Assembly: GCF_000374085.1 (NCBI RefSeq)
Contig: NZ_KB893389.1
Coordinates: 30,774-94,773, forward strand
Reading direction: 5' to 3'
Source: Spirosoma spitsbergense DSM 19989
GTDB taxonomy: Bacteria; Bacteroidota; Bacteroidia; Cytophagales; Spirosomataceae
Length of the DNA: 64,000 nucleotides
Under the pieces are notes generated by a model. It made no database searches. It was not told the DNA's origin and saw nothing but the letters and a program-made list of their open reading frames with translations. Position 1 is the stretch's first letter. Each line of letters starts with the position of its first letter. Shown one piece after another: positions 42,425 through 51,782 of this stretch. A program made the position numbers and the translations under genes.

Positions 42425-44821
42425 TTACAAACTCACCGTCTGCAGACCACCTTTTAGCACCACCGTTTTGCCCTTCCAGTGTAATGTACCCGCGAGTTTT
42501 TCGGGCAGCGTTACGTTGCCCGTCAGGCCTCCCGTCGCGGTTTTCTGGAACTGCACGGCAATTTCACCCAATGGATGCGGCATTTTTCCTTCCACCGTGG
42601 TCAAATCACCGAGCGATGGTTCAATGTTGACGGAAGTAAAACCGGGTTCGGCGGGGCGAATGCCGCAGGTAATGGACAGTAATTCGTACAGGGGCGACGC
42701 ACTCCAGGCGTGGCAATCCGAGCGGGTCGGTTCGGGCTGTTCGGCGAAGGTAGTCAGGCCCAGGGCCAGCATGTCGCGCCAGGGTTTTAACTGCGGGATA
42801 AACAGATCGCCAAGGCCCGTTTTTTTGAGGGCTTCAAAGAGGTAAAATTTAAAGTAAAACGTAGCCTGTGTTAACGACGTATCCGTCATCGTTTTCTGCA
42901 ACAAAGCCCCTTGCTTCGCAACGGGTACAGCATCGGTCAGAACGGCCAGAATATTGGCGTGCTGGCTGAACGAGTCCTTTTCCGGTGTATCGGCAAACAG
43001 ACCGCGTCCGGCATCCCAGCACTGTTCATACACCGCTTTATTCAGTTGGCGGCCCAGGGCGCGGTAATGCTCGGCGCGTTCATTTTGTCCATAATGCGCC
43101 AGTAAATCACCCGCCCGGAAGTAGGTGTACGCCTGTTGCAGCGTCAGTACACTTGACCCACCCGTACGCGCCCCGTTGGGTACGCCCCCGGCAATTTCCT
43201 GTTTCGCATTTTTCCAGTCGGCCCAATCCACAAAATTCCACCATTCCAGCGGCCCGTTCAGGCCGGTTTTGGCAATGCGCTGCTCGTGCCAGTCCAGTAC
43301 GTCCAGCATACCGGGTAGCATGGATTTTATAAACGCATCGTCCTGCCGGTGCATCCAGTAGTCGTGAAGCATACACACCCAGAACAGGGAAAACGTTGGG
43401 ATCACCTGAAAATCGGCTGATGGATAGCGGCTTTGCGTTAGCCCATCGTTGAATCGGCTATGCTCATAATCCTGGATGGCTTTACGCATCAGTCGGTCAT
43501 CACCCGCCACGTAAAGTGAAATCAGCGCCTGAATCCGCGTATCGCCGGTGTATTGCAGTTGTTCATAATAAGGACAGTCGTAGTAAGTTTCACCTGCACA
43601 GAGCTGGGCGGTTCGCCAGCCCACGTTCCAGATGGGGGTAAGTGTACTGTCACTAGCCGAAAAACGCGCTTTTTCTCCAAACGGGTACCCCGTAAACTTT
43701 CCCACCAAATCATTCAGTACCAGCGTGTCATTCTTCGTTTCTACCGTTAATTGCATATACCGGTAGGTGCGAAACCAGAGCGGACGAAAAATGCGCCTAC
43801 CCCGCCCCGCCGAGTCACTACCATCGGCAATAAACTGGTCTTCAAAGCCGCGCATCGTACGCCCCTCCACCTCATTCCGGTTGCCCTTCTGACCTTTAAC
43901 GTCAACTAGTGCTTCGGCATACGATAAGGTTATAACGGCATCCTTCCCCCGACTGACGGTCAGTTCGGGATAGGCATTCGTCAATACACCATTATCAAGC
44001 AGAAAAACGGCTTTGGTATTCTCGGGTACTTTGACAGGCGCTTTCCCCTGCAAAAAGTCATTATTCATTGTGCTGTTCTCCACCCGCCGAACGGCTGCCA
44101 ATCGGGTCGTGCGTTCGGCCATCATAGGAATGGTACGCGGCACCAGTGCCCAGTTTCCGTCAGTACCCAGGCCGCGCGGTTTGGTGGGGAAGCCAAAAAC
44201 CTTGGCTGCTACCCAGGGTTTATCATCAAATTCTGGCTGTTCCCAGCCCCAGGGGTATTTAGCGGCATCGACCCGGTCGCCGTCCCCCATCACAATGTAG
44301 GTGCGGAGTTTCGGGATATCGTTTTTAATGGGCGAATAGGCCGGATTCTGGTACACTTTCCAGGTGGCATCGGTGTTGACTATTTTCTCTGTTTCACCAT
44401 CTCCCTGCAACAAAAAACCAAGCTGATAACTCATCTGGGCAAAAGGGGCGCCCTCGCCCATGTACCACACCTGTGCCGCCAGCACATTCCGGCCGGCCTT
44501 CAGAAAAGGCGTGAGGTCAAGGGTTTCATAATTCCAGTTTTGCGTATCGCTCCGGGCGGGACCCAGTGCTACGGCTTTTCCATTCACAAACAGCCGGTAG
44601 CGATTATCGGCTGATACATGTACCACAAAACGGGTGGGTTTCTGCGGCAGGTCGATGGCTTTGCGGAAGTGAAAAATGCCGTACTGCCGGGCAGGAGCTG
44701 TAGGATGCACCAGCCAGCGGGCAGGCCAGTACTGGTTGGTCCAGTTGGAAGGAGTCTGCGCATCCAGTTGCGTTTGAGCAATAAAAAGAAGGGCAAAGAG
44801 CAGGTAACAAATACGGATCAT
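42425..44821 (-). CDS. Secreted alpha-L-rhamnosidase (GH78)
   Basis: The 798-residue protein has a signal peptide (MIRICYLLFALLFIAQTQLD), N-terminal beta-sandwich modules with RLFVNGKAVALGPAR and an (alpha/alpha)6 catalytic barrel. The GH78-typical DCPYYEQLQYTGD motif (415-427) contains a probable catalytic Glu420. EWWNFVDWADW and the C-terminal HAWSASPLYELLSIT stretch also fit. The enzyme removes terminal rhamnose from plant or bacterial glycans. No transporter is in the immediate neighbourhood. It has no partner gene in its own strand direction nearby. Confidence 0.92.
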   Translation of the reverse strand: MIRICYLLFALLFIAQTQLDAQTPSNWTNQYWPARWLVHPTAPARQYGIFHFRKAIDLPQKPTRFVVHVSADNRYRLFVNGKAVALGPARSDTQNWNYETLDLTPFLKAGRNVLAAQVWYMGEGAPFAQMSYQLGFLLQGDGETEKIVNTDATWKVYQNPAYSPIKNDIPKLRTYIVMGDGDRVDAAKYPWGWEQPEFDDKPWVAAKVFGFPTKPRGLGTDGNWALVPRTIPMMAERTTRLAAVRRVENSTMNNDFLQGKAPVKVPENTKAVFLLDNGVLTNAYPELTVSRGKDAVITLSYAEALVDVKGQKGNRNEVEGRTMRGFEDQFIADGSDSAGRGRRIFRPLWFRTYRYMQLTVETKNDTLVLNDLVGKFTGYPFGEKARFSASDSTLTPIWNVGWRTAQLCAGETYYDCPYYEQLQYTGDTRIQALISLYVAGDDRLMRKAIQDYEHSRFNDGLTQSRYPSADFQVIPTFSLFWVCMLHDYWMHRQDDAFIKSMLPGMLDVLDWHEQRIAKTGLNGPLEWWNFVDWADWKNAKQEIAGGVPNGARTGGSSVLTLQQAYTYFRAGDLLAHYGQNERAEHYRALGRQLNKAVYEQCWDAGRGLFADTPEKDSFSQHANILAVLTDAVPVAKQGALLQKTMTDTSLTQATFYFKFYLFEALKKTGLGDLFIPQLKPWRDMLALGLTTFAEQPEPTRSDCHAWSASPLYELLSITCGIRPAEPGFTSVNIEPSLGDLTTVEGKMPHPLGEIAVQFQKTATGGLTGNVTLPEKLAGTLHWKGKTVVLKGGLQTVSL

Positions 44822-44950
44822 ACAAGGAAAAAGAGAGTATTATTGCAAGGTAACCGGTTCCGCCTGATTCTGTAAGTAAAGGGATAGGAAAAAGGAAAAG
44901 GGTGCCGTAAAAAGGGTATTTCCCCCATGTCCTTTTCCTGACGAACGCGT

Positions 44951-44958
44951 TAATTTTG
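44951..44958 (+). promoter_or_regulatory. Putative -7 promoter element
   Basis: TAATTTTG fits the Bacteroidota TAnnTTTG box exactly, 32 bases before the ATG of the metallohydrolase gene at 44990. The -33 element is only weakly recognisable. Confidence 0.45.
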
Positions 44959-44989
44959 AACACTTTAAATAAACCACCTTCCTGTTATC

Positions 44990-46540
44990 ATGCCCTTCTC
45001 CGACCTACATCTGCACCCTGCCCTCAAAACGCAGTTTGGCAGTTCTACCAATCCAGTAGGGCTGTGCGAATTACTGATGCCCTCAGCCATCCCACCACTC
45101 CCGCGCCTTTGTTCCGACTTCGGACTTATCCTGTCTTCCCAATCTAATTTGAGTCAGTTAGTAGCCAACGATGTCCGCTTGGTTTGTGCCGCTCTATACG
45201 CACCGGAGTCTGCTATTACGCAGGCCCGTTTGTTGCGTTCCGTTCGCGTTCCCCGATTTCTGAATATCGACCGGCTCGACGAACTGGCTGGCCCTGCTTA
45301 CGCTCCTTTTCAGACAATTCTTGCCGAGCTACGAACGATGCTCAACCCCTGTGCCGGTTCAGGTTTAAGCCTGCGCTCATTACGCCAGCGCAGCGACTTT
45401 TCAGATACAGCCGGTGTCGTTAATGCCGTCTTCACCGTAGAGGGATGTCATTCGCTGGTTGATTCGCTGGCGGACTTCGACCACCCTGATACGCTGGCGC
45501 AGATCATGATTCGTAACCTGGATGCGCTCGCTGAACGAGCTACCATCTTTTCGATTAATCTGACCCACTTTCAGAATTTCGGTTTCTGCGGGCAGGCGTT
45601 CGGTATTCAATTTATCGAAGACAACCGGTTTTTCCCAACAGGCAATGGCCTATCACCCGCAGCCTGGACCCTTATCCGGCATTGCCAGGAAAAAAGAGTT
45701 TTGATCGACATCAAGCACATGAGTGTGAAAGCCCGGCACGATTTTCAGACGCAGATGGCTACAGAAGGGTACCCGTTCCCCATTATCTGTACGCATGCTG
45801 GTTTCACCGGTATTCCTGTTAGTGAGTACCATACCTACGTGAGCCGCTCTGTTTCGATACGCGTGAGGGGAGACAGCCGACAGGCAGAAGTGGCCAAGCC
45901 CAAAAAATACCTTGGCGGAAGCAGTCAAACAGCCTTCAATGCAACCAGTATTAACCTTTTTGACGACGATCTGGTGCATATACTGAAATCGGGAGGGGTG
46001 GTTGGTATTTCTATGGACAGCCGGATTCTTGGCTATAACCCCCGCAATATAACGGACGATGCGGCCGATGCTTTTGTGCGGGATATTGATGTGCTTTCAT
46101 CAGCCGAAATAGCCATTTTTGGGGATTTAAGCCGGAATGGACGGGGCCAACGGGAAAACCCCTTCAATGCGCTCCAGAATCAGGATACGGCCGATGATGA
46201 TCTGCGGCCCGGGCCGAACAATCAGTTTACGCATTTTCAGTACTTTGCCAACCATATCATTCACCTGATGAATGTAGCGCAGCAACACCATCTGGACCCT
46301 ATAGCAGCCCTCGGGCAGGTGTGTCTGGGATCTGATTTCGATGGACTGATCAACCCGGTGACCTGCACTTTAACCGTTGAGGACTATCAGCGTCTGCGTC
46401 AGCAGTTTATTGATTTTTTCCCCAATCTTTTACGGCAAGCAACCATCGGTATTACCCTTTCAGGTGAACAGACCGCGGGCATTGCAGATGGCATTTTTTA
46501 TACGAATGCCCGTCGTTTTATTCTGAACCGCCTGTCGTAA
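44990..46540 (+). CDS. Membrane dipeptidase-like metallohydrolase (peptidase M19-like)
   Basis: The 516-residue protein has the amidohydrolase-type start FSDLHLHPAL (His7, His9), then VEGCHSLVDSL, IDIKHMS, ICTHAGF and GSDFDGLINP. These match the metal and substrate positions of renal dipeptidase-like enzymes. It is larger than typical M19 proteins (about 350-400) because of inserts around 270-410. No signal peptide is seen. Substrate may be a dipeptide or a lactone. The exact subfamily is not clear to me. Confidence 0.75.
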   Translation: MPFSDLHLHPALKTQFGSSTNPVGLCELLMPSAIPPLPRLCSDFGLILSSQSNLSQLVANDVRLVCAALYAPESAITQARLLRSVRVPRFLNIDRLDELAGPAYAPFQTILAELRTMLNPCAGSGLSLRSLRQRSDFSDTAGVVNAVFTVEGCHSLVDSLADFDHPDTLAQIMIRNLDALAERATIFSINLTHFQNFGFCGQAFGIQFIEDNRFFPTGNGLSPAAWTLIRHCQEKRVLIDIKHMSVKARHDFQTQMATEGYPFPIICTHAGFTGIPVSEYHTYVSRSVSIRVRGDSRQAEVAKPKKYLGGSSQTAFNATSINLFDDDLVHILKSGGVVGISMDSRILGYNPRNITDDAADAFVRDIDVLSSAEIAIFGDLSRNGRGQRENPFNALQNQDTADDDLRPGPNNQFTHFQYFANHIIHLMNVAQQHHLDPIAALGQVCLGSDFDGLINPVTCTLTVEDYQRLRQQFIDFFPNLLRQATIGITLSGEQTAGIADGIFYTNARRFILNRLS

Positions 46541-46588
46541 AAGACAGGACTGGTTCTTTTTGCCCACAAGCACCAAAAAGTATGAGAC

Positions 46589-46620
46589 TTGAGTAAGTTG
46601 GGCATCTTGTTGTACTTTAG
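46589..46620 (+). promoter_or_regulatory. Putative promoter of xylulokinase gene
   Basis: TTG at 46589-46591 followed after 21 bases by TACTTTAG (46613-46620), close to TAnnTTTG. The ATG is 28 bases downstream. Confidence 0.45.
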
Positions 46621-46648
46621 CAACAGATTTTTCTAACTCCTCAACCGC

Positions 46649-48133
46649 ATGTATTTTATTGGATTTGATCTCGGCAGTTCGTCTGTCAAAGCCTGTTTAC
46701 TGGAAGCTGATAGTGGTCATGTCGTCGCGTCGGCCTTCTTTCCCGAAACGGAAATGCCCATCGAATCCCCTCAGCCGGGCTTTGCCGAGCAACAGCCGTC
46801 AGCCTGGTGGAAAAATGCCTGCCGGGCCAGTAAAGCCGTTATGCAGCAGGCTAACGTCCAGCCCCACGATGTAAAAGCCATCGGCATCTCCTACCAGATG
46901 CACGGACTGGTTATTGTCGATAAAGATTTTAATGTGCTTCGCCCGTCCATTATCTGGTGCGACAGTCGGGCTGTTCCCTATGGCAACCGGGCTTTCGACA
47001 AACTGGGGCATGAACATACGCTCCACCACCTGCTCAACTCGCCGGGCAATTTCACGGCTGCCAAACTGGCCTGGGTAAAAGATAACGAGCCTGACGTGTA
47101 CGCACAGGCAACGCATTTCATGCTCCCGGGTGATTACCTCGCAGCCTGTATGACGGGGGAGATTGTCACGACCGCATCGGGTCTATCAGAAGGAGCTTTC
47201 TGGGATTTTCAGGAAAATCAGCCTGCACATTTCCTGCTGGATTACTTTGGCTTCGACCCCACCCTGATACCTACCATCAAACCCACGTTTGCCCCACAGG
47301 GCGAAATTACCGCGTCGGCAGCCGCAGAATTAGGCCTTGCCGTCGGTACTCCCGTTACCTACCGCGCGGGCGATCAACCCAATAATGCCTGGTCGCTGAA
47401 TGTGCTGGAACCGGGTCAGATTGCCGCCACGGCCGGCACATCAGGGGTAGTGTATGGCGTGAGCGACCAGGCCAAATACGATCCACAATCACGGGTAAAC
47501 ACATTCCTGCACGTCAGCAATACTGCTCAGGCCCCACGCTACGGCGTTTTGCTGTGCGTGAATGGCACCGGCATTCTCAATAGCTGGTTACGAAATCAGG
47601 TACTGCAACGGTCCATTAGCTATTCCGACATGAACAAACTGGCCCACGAAGCCCCCATTGGAGCCGATGGACTACTCTGTTTACCCTTCGGCAACGGTGC
47701 CGAACGGATGCTGGAAAACGCCGATTCCGGTGCGTCTTTTCAGGGCCTTCAACTAACGCGCCACGGCCTGCCCCACCTGATTCGGGCCGCGCAGGAAGGC
47801 ATTGTGTTTGCCCTCTATTACGGCATTCAAATCATGGAAAGCGTTGGCGTTGGGCTGCAAACGATTCGGGCAGGGGAGGCTAATATGTTTCAGAGTCCGC
47901 TCTTTCGCGATACGCTGGCTAACCTTACTGGTGCCACCATCGAACTCTACAATACCGACGGTGCCCAGGGGGCTGCCCGCGGTGCGGGATTGGGACTGGG
48001 CCACTACAAAAACGCGCAGGAAGCGTTCACCGGCCTGCACGTCACCAAAACCATCGAGCCTGACATGCGGGCACAGGAAGCCTACCGGGATGCGTATGGG
48101 AAGTGGCTGGAAGCACTGCAGAGTGCAGACTAG
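46649..48133 (+). CDS. xylB: Xylulokinase (FGGY family carbohydrate kinase)
   Basis: The 494-residue protein starts MYFIGFDLGSSSVKACLLEA, the ATP-binding strand of FGGY kinases. It contains ISYQMHGLVIVDKD and WCDSRAVPYGNRAF, typical of xylulokinases, ASGLSEGAFWDFQ, TAGTSGVVYG, and a C-terminal GEANMFQSPLFRDTLANLTG with the adenine-binding region. It phosphorylates D-xylulose at O-5 with ATP, feeding the pentose phosphate pathway. No xylose isomerase gene is adjacent. A second, diverged copy of its last 17 codons lies at 48849-48902 beyond a toxin-antitoxin pair. Confidence 0.92.
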   Translation: MYFIGFDLGSSSVKACLLEADSGHVVASAFFPETEMPIESPQPGFAEQQPSAWWKNACRASKAVMQQANVQPHDVKAIGISYQMHGLVIVDKDFNVLRPSIIWCDSRAVPYGNRAFDKLGHEHTLHHLLNSPGNFTAAKLAWVKDNEPDVYAQATHFMLPGDYLAACMTGEIVTTASGLSEGAFWDFQENQPAHFLLDYFGFDPTLIPTIKPTFAPQGEITASAAAELGLAVGTPVTYRAGDQPNNAWSLNVLEPGQIAATAGTSGVVYGVSDQAKYDPQSRVNTFLHVSNTAQAPRYGVLLCVNGTGILNSWLRNQVLQRSISYSDMNKLAHEAPIGADGLLCLPFGNGAERMLENADSGASFQGLQLTRHGLPHLIRAAQEGIVFALYYGIQIMESVGVGLQTIRAGEANMFQSPLFRDTLANLTGATIELYNTDGAQGAARGAGLGLGHYKNAQEAFTGLHVTKTIEPDMRAQEAYRDAYGKWLEALQSAD

Positions 48134-48174
48134 TGTTATTTCATTTATCCGTAAATTTGTAAAAATGGCTCGAC

Positions 48175-48420
48175 ATGAAATACGTACATCCAAGACATCC
48201 CCGTATTACAATTGATCCAGACGTGTGTACGGGTAAGCCCTGCATACGCGGTATGCGTTTTCCGGTAACTTCACTATTAGCCTACCTGAGTAGTGGCATG
48301 ACCTACGAAACCATGCTCAGTGAGTTCCCTTTTCTGGAGCGTGACGATATTCTGGAAGCGTTATCATTTTCTTCGGAGATGATGCACGAAAGCTTTTTCC
48401 CGCTCCAAGAGGCCGCCTAA
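48175..48420 (+). CDS. DUF433 antitoxin
   Basis: The 81-residue protein carries the DUF433 pattern: HPRITIDPDVCTGKPCIRGM, RFPVTSLLAYL and MTYETMLSEFPFLERDDILE. This helix-turn-helix family is the antitoxin part of type II modules. The DUF5615 toxin gene starts three bases after its stop, so it is a standard two-gene module. It starts 41 bases after xylB. Confidence 0.9.
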   Translation: MKYVHPRHPRITIDPDVCTGKPCIRGMRFPVTSLLAYLSSGMTYETMLSEFPFLERDDILEALSFSSEMMHESFFPLQEAA

Positions 48421-48423
48421 CCC

Positions 48424-48792
48424 ATGCAATTTCTGCTTGATGTTAATATATCGCCGTCACTTGGAGCCAGGTTAGCCTCACTTGGCCATTCTTATCGATG
48501 GTTACCTCTCTGCATGGACCCCAGCACCAGTGATTTACTGATTATACAGGAAGCCATTGACAGCAACGAACTTATTTTGACCCACGATACAGACTTTGGG
48601 ACATTGCTCTCTTTTTTCGGCTCGTCGAAACCATCAGTTATTCTCTTTCGGATAGATAAGGTCAATGCAGAGATATTTTTCAATCTACTGACTGTCAATT
48701 GGCTAATCCTCGGAACTCCCCTAACTGAAGGCGCCCTGATTATTATTGAGGCAAATAAACTTCGCATTCGTAAACTACCAATCAGGCGATAG
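48424..48792 (+). CDS. DUF5615 PIN-like toxin
   Basis: The 122-residue protein begins MQFLLDVNISPSLGARLAS and has ILTHDTDFGTLL and KPSVILFRI, the pattern of DUF5615 (PIN-like nuclease fold). Asp6 and Asp residues in THDTDFG are the acidic site candidates. It is the presumed RNase toxin of the DUF433 module. Overall assignment is firm; activity is inferred. Confidence 0.88.
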   Translation: MQFLLDVNISPSLGARLASLGHSYRWLPLCMDPSTSDLLIIQEAIDSNELILTHDTDFGTLLSFFGSSKPSVILFRIDKVNAEIFFNLLTVNWLILGTPLTEGALIIIEANKLRIRKLPIRR

Positions 48793-48848
48793 AAACCTAT
48801 CTAGTCCAAATCTCCACATAACAAAAACCAGCTACCCGAATAACTGTA

Positions 48849-48902
48849 GTAGCCTACCGGGAGGCCTATGGAATGTGGCTGAAAAAATTAAGTAACCATT
48901 GA
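48849..48902 (+). pseudogene. Duplicate xylulokinase 3' end remnant
   Basis: The bases encode AYREAYGMWLKKLSNH and TGA. This closely matches the C-terminus of the upstream xylulokinase (AYRDAYGKWLEALQSAD). At DNA level the first 30 bases (from GCC at 48852 versus 48080) agree at about 24 positions. It lies on the far side of the DUF433/DUF5615 pair, so the toxin-antitoxin module appears to be inserted at the end of xylB. Confidence 0.7.
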
Positions 48903-48949
48903 TACACCAATGAGGGTATTAATGTACATTTACCAGAAATCAACACGCT

Positions 48950-49708
48950 ATGAAATTCGCTTTCTCTCTCCTTTTTTCACTAACGCTATTAGCCGGTTGC
49001 ACCCCCAATATTCAGGTAGTTACGTTGCGCGGGTCCAATGTTCAGCCTGTTGAGGAGGGGCTGGTACTCGATAACGACACTTTAACGTTACGGTACAATT
49101 TTGCCAGCGAACGGGGTCGGATGCACCTGTCCATTGTCAATAAACTTAATCAGCCACTGTACATCGACTGGAAGCGGTCGTCGTTTATCATTGGTCAGGA
49201 TAAGATAGATTACTGGCGCGATGTGTCCGATGTACAGTTGTCTGGTTCATCCTCGTCCTACGCAACCCTCTATAATCGCTACACCGTTGGCTATATGAGT
49301 GGGCAAATATCGAGAGATGATGCGGTTGGGTTTATTCCTCCCCAGACGAAACTCGAAAAACAACAATTCGTCATCGTACCCAACGGCTCACTCAAGTTGC
49401 CCGGTACGTTTACGATTGAGCAGGAAAAAGCGAATTGGGTTGACCGGAAAAAACCGGTCGATGTTAAAATGTATACCTACGATAACGACAAATCACCCCT
49501 GACGTTCCGTAATTACCTGACCCTTTCGACGGATAAAGATTTTAAAACGGAATTCCACATCGACACCAAGTTCTGGGCATCGGACGTGAAAGTGCTTCCC
49601 CGGGACCAGGTGTTAACGATGCAGCGAAGTAGTCAGGAATACCAGTACGCGTTACCGGTTCCGTTCAAGAAGGCGGATAGCTTTTATGTAACCTTACCCA
49701 TGCAGTAG
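48950..49708 (+). CDS. Lipoprotein of unknown function
   Basis: The 252-residue protein has a lipoprotein signal (MKFAFSLLFSLTLLAGC). The mature part starts TPNIQVVTLRGSNVQPVEEG and is beta-rich (LTLRYNFASERGRMHLSIVN, KLNQPLYIDWKRSSFII). Many Bacteroidota carry such single-gene lipoproteins whose role is not known; an outer-membrane location is likely. It is separate from the neighbours on both sides. Confidence 0.8.
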   Translation: MKFAFSLLFSLTLLAGCTPNIQVVTLRGSNVQPVEEGLVLDNDTLTLRYNFASERGRMHLSIVNKLNQPLYIDWKRSSFIIGQDKIDYWRDVSDVQLSGSSSSYATLYNRYTVGYMSGQISRDDAVGFIPPQTKLEKQQFVIVPNGSLKLPGTFTIEQEKANWVDRKKPVDVKMYTYDNDKSPLTFRNYLTLSTDKDFKTEFHIDTKFWASDVKVLPRDQVLTMQRSSQEYQYALPVPFKKADSFYVTLPMQ

Positions 49709-49728
49709 TTCGGTATAGCAGCTGATAG

Positions 49729-50571
49729 CTACGGCTTACCCCACTGCGGCTTACGCTTTTCCAGAAAAGCCGCCATGCCTTCTCTGGCATCGGATGTTTG
49801 CTGAAGTTGCTGAAACTCATCCTGTAAAAAAGTCTGTCGTTGCTCTGGTAACAGACTTTTTAGTTGCTGGACGGCGCGCAGGCCAAATTGCATCGCCGTA
49901 GGCGAAAACTGCTTCAGTTCATCGGCTAGTTGCATAATAGCGGTATCCAGTTCATCAGTCGGTACAGCACTGGTAACCAGTCCAACGGCCATGGCATCAA
50001 CGGCGGTTAGTGTTTTGGCGCGAAGGCAGAGATCGAGGGCGGTGCGGGCGGTCATGATGTCCAGCAACACATCCAGCACCTGAAACGGAAATAATCCGCG
50101 CTTTACTTCGGGCAAACTAAATGTGGCCGACTCAGCCGCAACGACGTACGTACTGCCCCCCACCAGCAAAAACCCACCGGCATATACCGAACCCTGTACC
50201 CTGGCTATACAGGGTTTATACAGGCCAGCCATCAACTCGCCCAGCCGAATAGGGCCGGATGGTTCTGGAACCGAAAACTTCTCCGAATCCCCCGACGAAA
50301 GGCTTTTTAAATCCATACCGGCGCAAAAAGTATCGCCCGTAGCAGCCAGCACCACCATCCATATATTGGCGGTATAGTTCGCATGGGCCAGCGCAAAAGC
50401 CAATTCGGCCAGCAGGGGCGGATTGAGTGCATTCTTTTTTTCAGGCCGGTTCAGCGTGATGGTCAATACATGATCGTCGAGGGATGTCAATAGATAACGG
50501 AAACCGTCAACGGGTAACTGACCTGTTTGAGAAGCGGTGTAAACCATAGCAGAAAGGTAAGGAAATACCAT
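49729..50571 (-). CDS. Enoyl-CoA hydratase/isomerase family protein
   Basis: The 280-residue protein has the crotonase fold: ITLNRPEKKNALNPPLLAEL, the oxyanion loop TFCAGMDLKSL, and GSVYAGGFLLVGGSTYVVAA. The later helix LKQFSPTAMQFGLRAVQQLK is also typical. It acts on a CoA thioester; hydratase, isomerase or other activity cannot be chosen because the glutamates of true hydratases are not clearly conserved. The start could be the ATG at 50545-50547 (MVYTASQTGQ). It has no partner genes next to it. Confidence 0.85.
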   Translation of the reverse strand: MVFPYLSAMVYTASQTGQLPVDGFRYLLTSLDDHVLTITLNRPEKKNALNPPLLAELAFALAHANYTANIWMVVLAATGDTFCAGMDLKSLSSGDSEKFSVPEPSGPIRLGELMAGLYKPCIARVQGSVYAGGFLLVGGSTYVVAAESATFSLPEVKRGLFPFQVLDVLLDIMTARTALDLCLRAKTLTAVDAMAVGLVTSAVPTDELDTAIMQLADELKQFSPTAMQFGLRAVQQLKSLLPEQRQTFLQDEFQQLQQTSDAREGMAAFLEKRKPQWGKP

Positions 50572-50651
50572 TTACGAAACTTTTAGCGGGGGGTATATGA
50601 CTAGTTAACCATTTGCAGTTATAGGATAAATACAACGTTTCCCGCTCACTC

Positions 50652-51782
50652 ATGAAAACGGTTCTACTTCTCTTTCTGGTATTTCTCAGCGTAGAGGCTG
50701 TACAGGCAACTCACTTGATTGGCGGTTATATTCAGGCAACGCCTATCTCAGGCTCATCACTCACCTATCGAATCTCAGCCGTACTTTATCTGGATGAGGT
50801 TACTGGAAAAACAGCCGCCAATCAAATGGATGCCATACAAATCTGTTTGGGTGATGGTGCTACAGTCACTGCCTATCGGGCGAGTCGGATAGGCAATAAT
50901 ACGCAAATGGCCAGTATCGACAGCTACACACTAATCCATACGTACACCGGGCCAGGTACGTATACGCTGACAACGTCTATCACTAACCGGTCGTCAGTCA
51001 ATAAAACAATACCCCAAGCAAACGACCTGCCATTGACGTTAAGTACCACATTCACTTCTAACACCCCGACGGTTAACCAAACGCCAACAGCCGGTTATCC
51101 TGCCACTGGTTTTCGCATTGGCGTTAACAGTAAAGCAGTACTGTTATTGAAAGTGACCGATGTTGAAGGCGACAGTTTAACCTATGGCTTGGCAAAACCA
51201 CTAACCACACTGAGCAGTAGCCAGTCCTGTACGGGGCAGGCTGTTTCCTCCTATCAGTATCCTAATGATGCCACTCGCCGGGGCACGTTCAAACTCAACA
51301 GCCGTACCGGGGAGTTGGTTTGGGATGCGCCCGTCGAAGTGGGCTTGTACAGTGTTGCCCTTATCATAAACGAGTATCGGAATAGTGTTCTGATTAGCCA
51401 GACAACGCAGGAGATTACGCTGTTTGTCGACGACCTGCCCGGTACACCCGGCGTTACTCCACCCTACGAGCCAGCCATTCAGGGCCTGGCCGGTGGACTT
51501 TTAACCGCAACGGCCTCTTATTCAGATACCGACTTCCAATTGACAACCTTCCCCAGCCCGGTCGATGACCGATTACAGGTCGTTGTCCAGACCAGTGACC
51601 TTACCTCACCAACGGTTGAAATGACCGATATAAACGGACGGATTATGCACAAACTGGTGTTCAACCGGGCAGCAAGGCAGCATGAGCAGGTCATTGGTAT
51701 GGGTAGCCTGACACCGGGAATTTACATTCTGCGGGTTAGTCTTGGCGAGCGATCTATTTCTCGGAAGATTATGAAACGCTAA
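50652..51782 (+). CDS. Secreted surface protein with T9SS C-terminal sorting domain
   Basis: The 376-residue protein has a signal peptide (MKTVLLLFLVFLSVEAVQAT) followed by HLIGGYIQATPISGSSLTYR, a motif of many Bacteroidota surface and gliding-associated proteins. Beta-sandwich repeats follow, and the C-terminal domain starts LTTFPSPVDDRLQVVVQ and ends SLGERSISRKIMKR, the type IX sorting signal. It should be exported by T9SS and anchored to the surface. Its stop is immediately followed (no spacer) by the stop of the convergent radical SAM gene. Confidence 0.86.
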   Translation: MKTVLLLFLVFLSVEAVQATHLIGGYIQATPISGSSLTYRISAVLYLDEVTGKTAANQMDAIQICLGDGATVTAYRASRIGNNTQMASIDSYTLIHTYTGPGTYTLTTSITNRSSVNKTIPQANDLPLTLSTTFTSNTPTVNQTPTAGYPATGFRIGVNSKAVLLLKVTDVEGDSLTYGLAKPLTTLSSSQSCTGQAVSSYQYPNDATRRGTFKLNSRTGELVWDAPVEVGLYSVALIINEYRNSVLISQTTQEITLFVDDLPGTPGVTPPYEPAIQGLAGGLLTATASYSDTDFQLTTFPSPVDDRLQVVVQTSDLTSPTVEMTDINGRIMHKLVFNRAARQHEQVIGMGSLTPGIYILRVSLGERSISRKIMKR

